A DNA stretch of 64,000 nt from an uncultured Gammaproteobacteria bacterium (GCA_937924335.1 CALDWW010000011.1:62001-126000), one strand, 5' to 3'. Positions 42,050-51,956 are shown, counted from the stretch's first letter. Notes: generated by a model not told the origin, from the sequence alone. Numbers and translations: made by a program.

Positions 42050-44227
42050 TTATTCGTAAACCGAATAACCTAGGATATCACGCTCGAATCTCTGCCGGGC
42101 GTCGATCCCCAGGCCAGCCAGGCCCTTCAGATCGAGCTGCAGCATGAACGCAGTGTCCTTGGATCCATCGCGGTTGCTCACTTCGCGGCTGGAGGCCAAC
42201 CTCACGGCCCAGCAGCAACTCTCGTACTGAAGCCCCACCATGCGCTCCAGCGTCGTACTGTCCCGAATCGAGTAGTCTACCGCCCCGACGACGCTCCACC
42301 TCTGGCTGAGTGGCCAACCGACCGACAGGCTGGCCTGTTCGAGGATGCCGGGCAGATAACGATAGGAAGCATTCGCGACCTTGTTCTGCTCCGGTCGGTA
42401 CTGCAATCGGAACTCCGCCCGTCTTGTGTCCTGGTCGTCGACATTCCAGTGATAGGCGAGATCTGCGTTCCAGTTCTTAAAAATGTCCAGCCCCAGTTCG
42501 GCGACTACGTCTGATTCATTGTCGCCCTGTTCCTTGTCGCCGGGCACCACCACACGCCGGTCGCCCAGATAAAAAGCCTGTCCAAGGGTCGCGCGGAGAA
42601 ACTCCCTTCCCGTGTCAGATGCGAGGAGGCGGGTCGTGACGCCCACGCTGATCTGATCCGTGTCCCCGACCCTGTCGCCTCCGACGAAGCGGTTGCGCCT
42701 GAACAGCTGGACGTAATTGAAGTCGGGCAAACCGGTATCGAAGACCGGCATGTCTTCCTGGGTACGCCGCGGAATGTACGCGTACAGCATTCTGGGCTGC
42801 AGAGTCTGCACATATTTTCCTGAGGGCGTCTCGCGCTCGAAGAGCAGGCCCGCGTCAAGACTGGCGATGGGTACGCCGAGCGTCGGCTGGTCCTCACCGT
42901 CCTCGTCGTCGAGATCGAGGTCATAACCCGTGAGGCGCCACGCCAGGCTGGGTATCAGGAAGTAGCCGGGCCCCTCCAGTGGCAGGCTGATCGCCGGCTC
43001 AACGCTGGCTCGGGTTCCGTCGACCCCTTCCTCCTGATTGAAATTCACCAGCTCGCTGTTCCATTGATAGGTCAGCCCCAGCGGACCGTCGTCGAGGCTT
43101 CCGGACAGCAGGAACTGGGGCAGGCGCTCAGCCGGTTTGTCCTCATTGGAGATGCCGACATCCATGGTCTGGTAGTTCCGCGCCCGCGCGACGAAGTCCC
43201 AATGACTCCCCAGGTACGACACCTCGATGTTGCGCAGCAGATGGGTCTTGCTCGTCGACGAGACGCCCGATCCCAGGTCCTCCAGGTACTCTCTGTCGGA
43301 GGCCTCCTGCATGTCCGCCGACATGCGCCATCCGTTGTCGAATCGCGTGAGGTTCTCCCACTGACTCAGTCGGCGGTCGTCCTCGAACCGATCGTCGTCT
43401 GGCAGATACTCAACGTAGAGCTGCCCTTCCGACCGGTTCGTCAGGTAGCGGAGCTGGTTCCTGAACTGCAGGCCACGGTCCGACAACCATCTGCCGGTGA
43501 TCGTGGCGTCGCGGTTTGGCGCGATATTCCAGTAAAACGGCACCTGGATCTCGGTGCCCGAACGATCCGAAGTGCCGAACTCGGGCATCAGAAATCCGCT
43601 CTTGCGGTCCTGGTCGAGAGGGAAGCTCAGATAGGGAGCGTAGAGCAGGGGTGTATTGCGGAAGTCCAGACGAACCTTGCGCGCCACACCGCGGGATTCG
43701 CGCAGATCCAGTTCCAGATCCTTGGCTCGCAGACGCCAGTCCGGGTTCTCGTCCATGCAGGTCGTGTAGAGGATGTCATCGAGAAAGACTTCGCCGTTGG
43801 CCGCCACGGAGACGCGTCCGGCGGCACCGCGGGCAGGTCTGGCCGGCAGCACGAATCGCGCGTCCTGGAATTCCGCCTCGCCTGTGGTGGCGTTGTAGTC
43901 CGCGTCTGCAGCACTGATCTCCAGTGCGGGCTCCCGATAGGTAGCGCGTCCATCGGACTCGATCTTTCCGGTCTGGCCGTCGTATCGGAGTACGCTGGCC
44001 TCGATCTCACGGAAGCCCTGACGAACGGTCACACGTCCGGAGAATATGCTGACGCCTTCCTTGGTGACTTCCGCATTGTCCGCGACGAAGTCGACCGGCT
44101 CATCTTCGGAGACATCCGGATACACCGGTACCTCCGGAACTGGGCACTCCTCCTGCGCAGCGACGGAGACAGATATCCCCAGCAGGATCAGAAGAAGCGC
44201 CAAGGGCGCGCGCAGTCGTGTTGTCAT
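42050..44227 (-). CDS. lptD: LPS-assembly protein LptD
   Basis: Outer-membrane translocon that inserts LPS in the outer leaflet together with LptE. The 725-residue product has a signal peptide (about 1-24), an N-terminal OstA/LptA-like jelly-roll domain (about 45-180) and a C-terminal beta-barrel. Four cysteines in the expected places suggest the conserved inter-domain disulfides: Cys28 near the mature N terminus, one in TTCMDENPDW, and the Cys pair in YESCCWAVRL near the C terminus. The sequence ends with an aromatic/hydrophobic strand (DILGYSVYE), as BAM substrates do. It is the first gene of the minus-strand surA operon. Confidence 0.95.
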   Translation of the reverse strand: MTTRLRAPLALLLILLGISVSVAAQEECPVPEVPVYPDVSEDEPVDFVADNAEVTKEGVSIFSGRVTVRQGFREIEASVLRYDGQTGKIESDGRATYREPALEISAADADYNATTGEAEFQDARFVLPARPARGAAGRVSVAANGEVFLDDILYTTCMDENPDWRLRAKDLELDLRESRGVARKVRLDFRNTPLLYAPYLSFPLDQDRKSGFLMPEFGTSDRSGTEIQVPFYWNIAPNRDATITGRWLSDRGLQFRNQLRYLTNRSEGQLYVEYLPDDDRFEDDRRLSQWENLTRFDNGWRMSADMQEASDREYLEDLGSGVSSTSKTHLLRNIEVSYLGSHWDFVARARNYQTMDVGISNEDKPAERLPQFLLSGSLDDGPLGLTYQWNSELVNFNQEEGVDGTRASVEPAISLPLEGPGYFLIPSLAWRLTGYDLDLDDEDGEDQPTLGVPIASLDAGLLFERETPSGKYVQTLQPRMLYAYIPRRTQEDMPVFDTGLPDFNYVQLFRRNRFVGGDRVGDTDQISVGVTTRLLASDTGREFLRATLGQAFYLGDRRVVVPGDKEQGDNESDVVAELGLDIFKNWNADLAYHWNVDDQDTRRAEFRLQYRPEQNKVANASYRYLPGILEQASLSVGWPLSQRWSVVGAVDYSIRDSTTLERMVGLQYESCCWAVRLASSREVSNRDGSKDTAFMLQLDLKGLAGLGIDARQRFERDILGYSVYE

Positions 44228-44325
44228 TCTCGCGAGCCTTACTCTGGCGTGGGGCTAAAATGGCACACTTGAGGCCACCCTTCAAACCAAGCGCAACTGC
44301 AGCACTTGCCATCTGATGCGAACGA

Positions 44326-45066
44326 ATGGATACAGCCAAAGACCAATCGACACCTGTGAAGATTCCCGGCGAGGGCGATAGGGCCCGGATTGCGATGATT
44401 CTCGCCGCAGGCCGCGGCGAGCGCATGCGGCCGCTGACCGACGAATGCCCCAAGCCATTGATCGAAATTGCCGGTCGCCCGCTGATCGAGTGGCACCTGA
44501 ATGCCCTGTCCGATGCCGGTATCCGGGACGCAGTGGTCAATCTCGGTTGGCTGGGCGATGAGCTCCGGGCATCGCTGGGGGATGGCGAACGGTTTGGCGT
44601 CAGCCTGCGATACTCCGAGGAAGGCTTTCCGCCGCTGGAGACGGGAGGCGGAATTTTCAAAGCCCTGCCGCTGTTGGGCGATGGGCCATTCATCGTAGTC
44701 AATAGCGATGTCTGGACGGACTTCTCGCCAGCGACTCTGCGCTGCCCCCCGGGCAGTTTCGCGCACCTCGTCATGGTCGCGAATCCGGCCCATAATCCGG
44801 ACGGCGATTTCAGCCTCGATGGTGCCCAGGTCAGTCGCGACGCCCGCGGCGAGCGCCTGACCTTCAGCGGCATCGGCATTTACCGCGCCGAGCTCTTCGA
44901 CGGATGCCGGCCGGGCAGATTCTCCCTCGTGCCGTTGCTGTGGCGTGCCATGTCCGCCGGGCGGGTTACCGGGCAGCGTCATGCCGGGACCTGGATCGAT
45001 GTCGGCGATCAGGATCGCCTGCAACAGGTAAGGCATCTTGCCGCGCGGCTTATTCGGGCAACTTGA
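44326..45066 (+). CDS. murU: Nucleotidyltransferase, MurU-like
   Basis: A 246-residue sugar-nucleotidyltransferase. The NTP-binding motif [20 protein letters not shown] and the following [16 protein letters not shown] (about residues 23-58) are complete, and [10 protein letters not shown] (about 125-134) carries the metal-binding Asp. The closest known role is MurU, which uridylylates MurNAc-1-phosphate in the fosfomycin-resistant peptidoglycan recycling route, usually beside lptD and the kinase gene amgK. Here amgK is absent from the lptD side, so a different sugar substrate is possible. The first 20 residues are poorly conserved; a start nearer residue 24 is possible. The 3' end overlaps lipB by 17 bp. 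Confidence 0.78.
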   Translation: MDTAKDQSTPVKIPGEGDRARIAMILAAGRGERMRPLTDECPKPLIEIAGRPLIEWHLNALSDAGIRDAVVNLGWLGDELRASLGDGERFGVSLRYSEEGFPPLETGGGIFKALPLLGDGPFIVVNSDVWTDFSPATLRCPPGSFAHLVMVANPAHNPDGDFSLDGAQVSRDARGERLTFSGIGIYRAELFDGCRPGRFSLVPLLWRAMSAGRVTGQRHAGTWIDVGDQDRLQQVRHLAARLIRAT

Positions 45067-45682
45067 GCCCCAGCGCGTCCAGGATCAGCGTGTTAAGTCG
45101 ATCAGCGACCTCTGCAACGCTGACTTTCACGCCGAGTTCGGTGAGCTGAGTGACCCGCAGTCCGCGGTAGCCGCACGGGTTGATGCGCCCGAATGGCTCC
45201 AGATCCATATCTACGTTAAGCGCCAGGCCGTGATAGCAGCGCCCCTTCTTTATCCGTAACCCCAGGCTGGCAAGCTTGCGATCGTCCACGTAGACGCCGG
45301 GCGCGTCGCGACGGCCGTAAGCCTCGATATCCCAGATCGCTGCCAGGTCAATGACGCTCTGTTCAAGCGCTGTCACGAGCTGGCGGACGTTGACACCGAG
45401 CCGATCCAGATCCAGGAGCGGATAGATGACGAGCTGTCCGGGCCCGTGGTAGGTGACTTGTCCGCCGCGGTCGATATCCACGACCGGGATGTCGCCAGGG
45501 GCCAGCAGATGGTCGCGGCTGGCATTCATGCCCAGGGTGAATACCGGCGGGTGTTGCAGGCTCCAGACTTCGTCAGCGGTCGCCGGGGATCTTGCGTCGG
45601 TGAAACGCTGCATCTCGTGCCAGGTGGGGACATAGTCCACCAGCCCCAGGTGTCGAACGACAGGTGGGGGAGCAGGCATCAC
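45050..45682 (-). CDS. lipB: Octanoyl-[acyl carrier protein]:protein octanoyltransferase
   Basis: Transfers octanoate from ACP to lipoyl domains, such as GcvH in this window. The 210-residue protein has [15 protein letters not shown] (about residues 42-56), [19 protein letters not shown] (about 72-90), the catalytic Lys in [12 protein letters not shown] and the catalytic Cys in NPCGYRG. The family length is normal. It overlaps the ybeD stop-side by 4 nt, the usual ybeD-lipB coupling, and it converges with the murU-like gene. Confidence 0.96.
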   Translation of the reverse strand: MMPAPPPVVRHLGLVDYVPTWHEMQRFTDARSPATADEVWSLQHPPVFTLGMNASRDHLLAPGDIPVVDIDRGGQVTYHGPGQLVIYPLLDLDRLGVNVRQLVTALEQSVIDLAAIWDIEAYGRRDAPGVYVDDRKLASLGLRIKKGRCYHGLALNVDMDLEPFGRINPCGYRGLRVTQLTELGVKVSVAEVADRLNTLILDALGLKLPE

Positions 45683-45942
45683 AAGACCATTATCACCCGC
45701 TCGTGGCCACTGAGCGCTGCGTAGATCGCGTCGAGCTGGGCGCGACTTTCCGCAACAATCGTGACGGTGATGGAGATGAAGTTGCCGTCCCGGCTCAGGC
45801 GGCTTCTGACCCGGTCAGCTTCCGGCTTCGCCGCGTGTCCGGCCACGAGTTCTGCTACCAGGGACTCGAATCCCGGTTCCGCGCGACCCACGACCTTAAT
45901 GGGGAAGTCACAGGGAAACTCAAATACGGACTCTTCGGTCAT
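45679..45942 (-). CDS. ybeD: DUF493 family protein YbeD
   Basis: An 87-residue ferredoxin-like (ACT-like) domain protein of the DUF493/YbeD family. [20 protein letters not shown] (about residues 7-26) and [13 protein letters not shown] (about 48-60) are typical, and it ends with VIMVL. The fold resembles regulatory ACT domains; the function is unknown, though the gene is almost always next to lipB and dacA. It lies 3 bp after the dacA-type gene and overlaps lipB by 4 nt. Confidence 0.94.
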   Translation of the reverse strand: MTEESVFEFPCDFPIKVVGRAEPGFESLVAELVAGHAAKPEADRVRSRLSRDGNFISITVTIVAESRAQLDAIYAALSGHERVIMVL

Positions 45943-45945
45943 GTG

Positions 45946-47094
45946 CTATTCGAACCATAACAGGACCCCATCAGACACCCGTTGCCAAAGGTTGCCTTCG
46001 GCAACAGATGTTGCAGGGTAGAGCGGGCGCGTCACAACAGTCTCTTCATCGAGCGTGATACTCAGCTCACCGACCGGGACCTCGCCGTCCACCGGCGCGA
46101 TCATCCTCTCGGGCAGGTCCAGCGCCGCCGAGAGTTCCTCGTAGCGGCCCCTCGGCACCGTAACGAAAACGTCTTCCTTGACTCCCAGCGCAATGGTTTC
46201 GGTCGTCCCCTGCCAGACCCTGACGCTCGTTATTTCGTCGCCGGCCCCGTAAAGACGGTGTGTTTCGAAGAAACGAAATCCGTAATTGAGCAGCGCCTTG
46301 CTGGCCGCATTCCGCGCGGGTTCCTTCGGTGCGTCGAGCACGACAGCGATCAGCCTGACATCGTCACGGACCGCCGAAGAGAGCAGGCAGTATCCGGCCG
46401 ACTCCGTCCACCCGGTCTTGATCCCGTCAACGCCGTCTTCCTGCCGCAACAGGCGGTTGCGATTAGGCTGGGTGATGCCGTTGTATGTGAACTCGGAGTC
46501 CGCGTACCAGCGGTAGTATTCAGGGAATTCCGCGATCACCGCCCGGGACAACAAGAAGAGGTCACGAGCCGTCGTATAGTGCTCCGGGTTCGGCAGTCCG
46601 GTGCTGTTGGTGAAATGCGTGCCGGTCATGCCGAGCTTCTCGGCATAGGCATTCATCACGGCGGCAAAGGTCTGCTCGCTGCCGGCGATATGTTCGGCCA
46701 ATGCGATACTGGCATCGTTGCCGGACTGGACGATCATTCCCTTGAGAAGGACTTCTACCGACACCTGCGTGCGCGGCTCGAGGAAGGTCCTGGAGGTCCG
46801 CATGCTTCGTCGCCACGCGTTCTCGCTGATGGTCACCTGATCCTCGAGTGTCAGATTGCCGGCCTCCAGCTCCTTGAAGACCACATACGAGGTCATGACC
46901 TTCGTGATGCTCGCTGGTTCGACCCGCCGGTCCGGCTCTTTTTCCGCGAGAGTCGTGCCGCTATTGAAGTCCGCCACCAGATAAGCTTCAGCGCTGACTT
47001 CGGGTGGTGACGGCAGCGGCGTCGCCGCGGAGGCCACTGAGTGAAGGATGGCGGTCGCCGCCAGCAGCGCAAGATCGCGCGATATCTTCAGCAT
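45946..47094 (-). CDS. dacA: D-alanyl-D-alanine carboxypeptidase (PBP5/6 type)
   Basis: Trims the terminal D-Ala from peptidoglycan pentapeptides. The 382-residue product has a signal peptide (about 1-23, ending ASA) and the three penicillin-binding motifs: SxxK in PASITKVMTSY, SGN in IVQSGNDASIALAEHI and KTG in DGIKTGWTESAGYC. A C-terminal beta domain (about 275-370) follows and ends in an amphipathic tail (GNLWQRVSDGVLLWFE) that would anchor the protein to the inner membrane. It belongs to the rod-shape cluster in the usual order rlpA-dacA-ybeD-lipB. Confidence 0.96.
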   Translation of the reverse strand: MLKISRDLALLAATAILHSVASAATPLPSPPEVSAEAYLVADFNSGTTLAEKEPDRRVEPASITKVMTSYVVFKELEAGNLTLEDQVTISENAWRRSMRTSRTFLEPRTQVSVEVLLKGMIVQSGNDASIALAEHIAGSEQTFAAVMNAYAEKLGMTGTHFTNSTGLPNPEHYTTARDLFLLSRAVIAEFPEYYRWYADSEFTYNGITQPNRNRLLRQEDGVDGIKTGWTESAGYCLLSSAVRDDVRLIAVVLDAPKEPARNAASKALLNYGFRFFETHRLYGAGDEITSVRVWQGTTETIALGVKEDVFVTVPRGRYEELSAALDLPERMIAPVDGEVPVGELSITLDEETVVTRPLYPATSVAEGNLWQRVSDGVLLWFE

Positions 47095-47175
47095 GGGTTA
47101 CCTGTTGAGTTCAGAAAGACGTCTGATGTCGGGAGGCCGCCAAGTTTAACGGCTCGTTGTAGGGAAAAGTAGCCG

Positions 47176-47976
47176 TCAGTCCAGGGCCAGGTAAGCGTCG
47201 GAGATGCCGATACGAGCCATCTGTTCGACGAGTCGATCGAACTGGTCCACACCTGCTACCGGACCGATACGGACTCTGTAGATGGGATCTCCATCGACAC
47301 TGTCGCGGCGGATGAAGACACGCGTGTCTCCGCTGGCCTGAGCCCGGACGCGGCGCGCCAGGGACTCCGCATTCTCCTTCGATCTGAAGGCGCCAGCCTG
47401 GATGTACATCGACCCGTCAGCGGTCCGCGGAGTCACCTCCGTGGTCGTGGCTGGGAGCGCTGGAGCCGCAGGGTCAAGCACTTCAACCTCCACCATTGCG
47501 GTGCCGGCACGGATCATGTCCAGGCGGTTAGCGGCGGCATAGGACAGGTCGATGAGGCGATTGTCGATAAACGGCCCGCGATCGTTGATCTTGACTACCA
47601 CGCTCTGCCCGTTGGCGAGGTTCGTGACCCGGGCGTAGGCCGGCAGCGGCAGCGTCTTGTGGGCCGCCGTCATCGAGTACATGTCGTAGGTCTCACCGCT
47701 GGAGGTCCTGCGCCCGTGGAACTTCTGTCCATACCAAGACGCTACGCCCCGTTTGCGGTACCCGCGGGAGGAGTTCATGACATGGTAGCGGCGGCCGTTG
47801 ACTTCATAGAACGGCGGGTTGCCGCTCGCGCTGCGGGGCTCGGCCCTGGGGACTGCATCCGGCACGGCAGACACGTCCGGAGGACGGGTGGGCGCGCGGT
47901 CGACGTCGGGGCCGGCGCAGGCCGCGATCAGCGAGACCAGCGCAAAAACCGTGGCCCTGCGGTATCTAGGACCCAT
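47176..47976 (-). CDS. rlpA: Septal lytic transglycosylase-like lipoprotein RlpA
   Basis: Outer-membrane lipoprotein that cleaves or binds denuded glycan at the septum. About 266 residues: a signal peptide with lipobox IAAC (Cys near residue 20), a double-psi beta-barrel domain (about 75-165) with GVASWYGQKFHGRRTSSGE and the catalytic-Asp motif KINDRGPF, and a C-terminal SPOR domain (about 190-265) with YIQAGAFRSKENAESLARR. The ATG at 47976 has GGGAG upstream and overlaps the mltB end by 11 nt; the longer frame lies further inside mltB and would spoil the signal peptide. Confidence 0.93.
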   Translation of the reverse strand: MGPRYRRATVFALVSLIAACAGPDVDRAPTRPPDVSAVPDAVPRAEPRSASGNPPFYEVNGRRYHVMNSSRGYRKRGVASWYGQKFHGRRTSSGETYDMYSMTAAHKTLPLPAYARVTNLANGQSVVVKINDRGPFIDNRLIDLSYAAANRLDMIRAGTAMVEVEVLDPAAPALPATTTEVTPRTADGSMYIQAGAFRSKENAESLARRVRAQASGDTRVFIRRDSVDGDPIYRVRIGPVAGVDQFDRLVEQMARIGISDAYLALD

Positions 47977-48961
47977 CCGCCGACGTCTCCCGGAGTGAAC
48001 GGACCTCCTGTCCGAGTTCATAGACCGCCATGGCGTACATGGAACTGCGATTGTACCGCGTGATCACATAGAAGTTGCGATAGCCGATCCAGTACTCCGG
48101 TCCGGTCGTGGCCTCAAGCGAGAAAACCATGACCTTATCGTCGTCATCCCCTTGAGGCCGAAGTCCCGATTGGCGCAGTTCCGCCGTCGTCTTGTCCAGC
48201 GCGAGACCTTTGCTGAGGACGGCTTCCGGAGGCGCGGCGTCGATCCGGTCAGCAACAGGTCCGCCCGGCTGCCAGCCGTGCTCGGCGAAGTAGTTGGCGA
48301 CGCTGCCGATGATGTCTGTCCAGTCCGTCCACAGGTTGACCTGACCGTCACCGCTGGCGTCGACCGCGTAGGCCCGGTAGCTGCTCGATATGAACTGGGG
48401 ACCGCCCATGGCACCGGCATACGAGCCGGTCGCATCGAGAACATCGAGGTCCTGCTCTTGTGCGAGCAGCAGAAACTGCTCGAGTTCGGAGGTGAAGAAC
48501 TTCGATCTCGGCGGATACTCGAAAGCCAGCGTCACGAGGGAGTCGATGACCCGGTACTTGCCAGTGATGCGTCCGTAGAAGGTCTCTACTCCGAGGATGC
48601 CGACAATGATGTGGGCGGGGACGCCGGTCTCTGCAGCGATCTTCTCGAGGTCGGATTCGCGCTCGGACCAGAAGTCCACGCCGGCCCGGATGCGCTTGTC
48701 GGTGATGAAGATCTGCCGATACTCGTGCCAGGGTTTGACCTTTTCGGCCGGCCGGCTCATGGCCTCGATAATGCGCGGCTGGATCTCGGCCTGGCCAAGC
48801 AGCCGCCGGGTCTCATCTGCCGGTATGCCGTGGCTGGTCTCCATGCGCGCCACGAATTCGCTGACGTCGTCCCTTGACAGGTCAAGCCCGGTGGCATGCA
48901 GAGGCGTGGCCAGCACCGACATGAGGGAGAACGCCGCAAGCAAGCGGAATGATTTGGTCAC
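47966..48961 (-). CDS. mltB: Membrane-bound lytic murein transglycosylase B
   Basis: Cleaves peptidoglycan glycan strands, leaving 1,6-anhydro-MurNAc ends. The 331-residue protein has a signal peptide (about 1-23, ending HATG) but no lipobox Cys, so it is more like a soluble SltB than lipid-anchored MltB. The catalytic Glu is in IIVGILGVETFYGRITGKYR (about residues 118-137), followed by SSKFFTSELEQFL-like and GAMGGPQFISSSYRAYAVD (about 185-203). GTG start overlapping the rodA stop by 4 nt. Confidence 0.94.
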   Translation of the reverse strand: MTKSFRLLAAFSLMSVLATPLHATGLDLSRDDVSEFVARMETSHGIPADETRRLLGQAEIQPRIIEAMSRPAEKVKPWHEYRQIFITDKRIRAGVDFWSERESDLEKIAAETGVPAHIIVGILGVETFYGRITGKYRVIDSLVTLAFEYPPRSKFFTSELEQFLLLAQEQDLDVLDATGSYAGAMGGPQFISSSYRAYAVDASGDGQVNLWTDWTDIIGSVANYFAEHGWQPGGPVADRIDAAPPEAVLSKGLALDKTTAELRQSGLRPQGDDDDKVMVFSLEATTGPEYWIGYRNFYVITRYNRSSMYAMAVYELGQEVRSLRETSADGS

Positions 48962-50091
48962 TGTGGTATGAGTTTTCGGTGAGTGTGGACGGACATCAGC
49001 ATACCGAAGCCTGCCATGAGGGTCACCATGGACGTTCCGCCATAGCTCACCAGCGGCAGGGGGACCCCTACCACTGGCAACAGACCGGTCACCATCCCGG
49101 TGTTCACGAAGACGTAGACAAAGAAGGTCAGACTGATACTGCCGCTCAGCAGGCGGCCAAAAGTATCCTGCGCCTGACTCGCAATGTAGAGGCCTCTCAC
49201 AATGATAAGCAGGTAGAGGACGAGGAGCGTCACGACGCCGAGCAGGCCGAACTCCTCGCCGAGCACCGCGAAGATGAAGTCCGTCGCGCGCTCCGGGAGG
49301 AATTCAAGTTGAGCCTGCGTCCCGTTGAGCCAGCCCTTGCCGAAAACGCCGCCTGAGCCGATGGCGATCTTCGACTGGATGATGTGGTAGCCGGAGCCGA
49401 GGGGGTCGCTCTCCGGATTCAGGAATGTCAGCACACGCTGGCGCTGGTAGGCATGCATATTCATCCACAGAAGCGGCGCCGCCGCGAGAGCCAGCGCTCC
49501 GAATGCCAGGATCAGGCGCATGGACATGCCGGCCAGGAGTATGACGAGTACGCCCGACGCCGCGATCAGCAGGGCGGTGCCAAGGTCCGGCTGCCGCGCA
49601 ATCAAAGCGGCCGGCATCATGGACAGGAGCAGGAGGACGGTCAGCGTCTCGCGCAAGGTGGGCGGTAATGGGCGCTCATGTAAGTACCATGCCGCCATCA
49701 TCGGAACCGCCAGCTTCATGATCTCCGATGGCTGGAAGCGCACGATTCCGACATCGAGCCATCTCTGCGCGCCCTTGCCGGTCTCTCCCATCACAAGCAC
49801 CAGCACCAGAAGTATGATGCCGCCGAGGAAGAGCCAGGGGGCCCAAAGCCGCAGAAATTTCGGGTGAATCTGGGCGATGACCAGCATGGTGACCGATGCG
49901 ACCGCGATCCTGACTCCCTGGCGGACGATAAGGTCGGTGTTCTGGCCACCGGCGCTGTAAAGGACGAAGAGTCCTAGACCGCAGACGGTGAGCAGAGCCA
50001 TCAGCAACGGGCCGTCCAGGTGCAGCCCGGCGAGCAAGCGCTGGGCCACCGAAATCGGTTTCGGCCTGTCCAGCGGCTCGTCAAGCATCAC
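48958..50091 (-). CDS. rodA: Rod-shape glycosyltransferase RodA
   Basis: SEDS-family peptidoglycan polymerase of the elongasome, partner of PBP2. The 377-residue protein has about ten membrane segments. Typical SEDS motifs are RFQPSEIMKLAVPMM (about residues 120-134), RQPDLGTALLIAASG (about 165-179), GSGGVFGKGWLNGTQ (about 245-259), FLPERATDFIFAVLGEE (about 265-281) and PLPLVSYGGTS (about 345-355). The start overlaps mrdA's stop by 4 nt. The order mrdA-rodA-mltB-rlpA-dacA is fully conserved. Confidence 0.97.
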   Translation of the reverse strand: MMLDEPLDRPKPISVAQRLLAGLHLDGPLLMALLTVCGLGLFVLYSAGGQNTDLIVRQGVRIAVASVTMLVIAQIHPKFLRLWAPWLFLGGIILLVLVLVMGETGKGAQRWLDVGIVRFQPSEIMKLAVPMMAAWYLHERPLPPTLRETLTVLLLLSMMPAALIARQPDLGTALLIAASGVLVILLAGMSMRLILAFGALALAAAPLLWMNMHAYQRQRVLTFLNPESDPLGSGYHIIQSKIAIGSGGVFGKGWLNGTQAQLEFLPERATDFIFAVLGEEFGLLGVVTLLVLYLLIIVRGLYIASQAQDTFGRLLSGSISLTFFVYVFVNTGMVTGLLPVVGVPLPLVSYGGTSMVTLMAGFGMLMSVHTHRKLIPQ

Positions 50092-51953
50092 TGGTCCGAC
50101 CTCAGCAGGTAATTGTCGAGCACCAGGCGCGCTACCGGCGCCGCTGCGCCGCTGCCGCTACCGCCGTTCTCAACGATGACGGCGACGGCAATACGCGGGG
50201 CTTCCGCAGGAGCGAAGGCGATGAACAGTGCGTGATGACGGAGTCGCTCATCCACTTCATCCTCTTCGTACTCCTCGCCCTGGGCTATCGTGAACACCTG
50301 GGCCGTTCCGGTCTTGCCGGCGATGCGATAGGGGGCGTCCAGCCCTATACGGCGGGCCGTTCCGCGCTCACCGTGAACGACGTCGGTCATGTCCTGAAAA
50401 ACCTGATCCCAGTACGAGTCATCGGTCACCTCGATGGGCGGGATTGCCTCGGGTGCCAGCGTCTCCGCCTCTCCAGTCGCCCGGTCGACCCTCGCGGCCA
50501 CAATCATCGGCCGGAACCGCGCGCCGCGGGCCGCGATAGTCGCGGTCATCTGGGCCAGCTGCAGCGGGGTGACCTCCAGATAGCCCTGGCCGATGCCGGT
50601 GATGACGGTCTCGCCCGGATACCAGGTCTGATCCTCACGGCGGGCGAAGCGGGCTCTCTTCCACTCTCTAGATGGCAACGTACCCGCTTTCTCAGACGGA
50701 ATGTCGATCCCGGTCCGGGCTCCGAAACCGAAAGCACCCAGGAAACTCTGCAGGTTGTCGATACCCAGCTTGACCGCGAGATCGTAGAAGTAGACGTCAC
50801 AGGATTGCGCGATCGCCCCATTCAGATCGACCGGCCCGTGGCCCTCCTTCTTCCAGTCCCTGTAGCGGTGACTGTGTCCCGGAAGCGTGTAATAACCGAG
50901 GCAATACACCCTTTGCCAGGGAGAGACCGCGCCGTAGTGCAACCCCGCGAGCCCGACGACCGGCTTGATCGTTGAGCCGGGTGGATAAACGCCGCGCAGC
51001 GCGCGATTGAACAGGGGGACATCCGGATCGTCCCGCAGAGCTGTGTAATCGCTGGTCGAGATTCCGATGCTGAACAGGTTGGGGTCATAGCCCGGCTGAC
51101 TGACCAGCGACAGTACGTGGCCGTTCGCGGGATCGAGAGCCACTATCGCACCCCGCCGGTCGCCGAGGGCCGACTCAGACGCGAGCTGCAGCTGCAGGTC
51201 AAGGGTCAAGGTGACATCGCGCCCCGGGTCCGGGGGTGATCGCTCGATCTCCTGCAGGATCCGGCCTTCTGCATTGACCAGTACCTGCCGATGACCAACG
51301 CTGCCGTGCAGCGTTGCTTCCTCCGCACGCTCCACGCCTACCTTCCCGGTATGGGTAGTGCCGGCGTAGTCTGCCGCGTCCAGCCGCTCCAGATCCGTCT
51401 GACTGACCGCGCCTACGTAGCCGAGAGCATGGACCGCAACCGGGCCATAAGGGTAGTTGCGGATCAGTCCGGCCTGGACGTCGACCCCCGGGAAACGCTG
51501 CCGCGCCACTGCGAATCTGGCGACCTCTTCATCCGTCATCTGATATCGCAGGGCTGTGGGCCTGAACCGGGGGTGCCTTCTCAGATCCTGATCTATCCGT
51601 TCGCGGTCTTGCTCCCGTACCAGGTTCATGGCCGTCAGTTTCTCAAGGGTCTCATCAACGTCCGCTACCTGCTCGGGGATCATCTCCAGCTGATACGAGG
51701 GCAGATTCTCGGCCAGCAGGACGCCTTTGCTATCGCGGATCAGTCCTCTTGTCGGCGGTAGTGCTTCGATTCGGACCCGGTTGCCCTGTGACAGGTCACT
51801 GAAGTGCTCGTAGTGGACCACCTGGAGGTTGATCAGGCGCAGAACGACGGCGCTTGTGAGGAAGATCATCAGCATTGCACCGGCGATCGACCGGGCCAGG
51901 AAGAGGCGCTGCTCCCGCCAGTGGTCCTTTAAACGGGAAGGTGCCAGGAACAC
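50088..51953 (-). CDS. mrdA: Penicillin-binding protein 2
   Basis: Transpeptidase of the rod elongation complex. The 621-residue protein has one N-terminal membrane helix (about 22-44), the non-catalytic PBP dimer domain (about 60-240) and the transpeptidase domain with SxxK in PPGSTIKPVVGLAG (Ser about 329), the SxD motif in IAQSCDVYFYDLA (about 386-398) and KTGTAQVF (about 546-553). The length is normal for PBP2 (about 630). It lies 3 bp after mreD and overlaps rodA by 4 nt. Confidence 0.97.
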   Translation of the reverse strand: MFLAPSRLKDHWREQRLFLARSIAGAMLMIFLTSAVVLRLINLQVVHYEHFSDLSQGNRVRIEALPPTRGLIRDSKGVLLAENLPSYQLEMIPEQVADVDETLEKLTAMNLVREQDRERIDQDLRRHPRFRPTALRYQMTDEEVARFAVARQRFPGVDVQAGLIRNYPYGPVAVHALGYVGAVSQTDLERLDAADYAGTTHTGKVGVERAEEATLHGSVGHRQVLVNAEGRILQEIERSPPDPGRDVTLTLDLQLQLASESALGDRRGAIVALDPANGHVLSLVSQPGYDPNLFSIGISTSDYTALRDDPDVPLFNRALRGVYPPGSTIKPVVGLAGLHYGAVSPWQRVYCLGYYTLPGHSHRYRDWKKEGHGPVDLNGAIAQSCDVYFYDLAVKLGIDNLQSFLGAFGFGARTGIDIPSEKAGTLPSREWKRARFARREDQTWYPGETVITGIGQGYLEVTPLQLAQMTATIAARGARFRPMIVAARVDRATGEAETLAPEAIPPIEVTDDSYWDQVFQDMTDVVHGERGTARRIGLDAPYRIAGKTGTAQVFTIAQGEEYEEDEVDERLRHHALFIAFAPAEAPRIAVAVIVENGGSGSGAAAPVARLVLDNYLLRSDQ

Positions 51954-51956
51954 CTG

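Noticed and set aside
43064-44272. A 402-codon open frame on the plus strand opposite lptD
   Set aside because: LptD has a signal peptide, conserved cysteines and a barrel terminus; the antisense frame has none of the features of a real protein.
45982-47010. A 342-codon open frame on the plus strand opposite the D-Ala-D-Ala carboxypeptidase
   Set aside because: All three penicillin-binding motifs are on the minus strand; the opposite frame has no family features.
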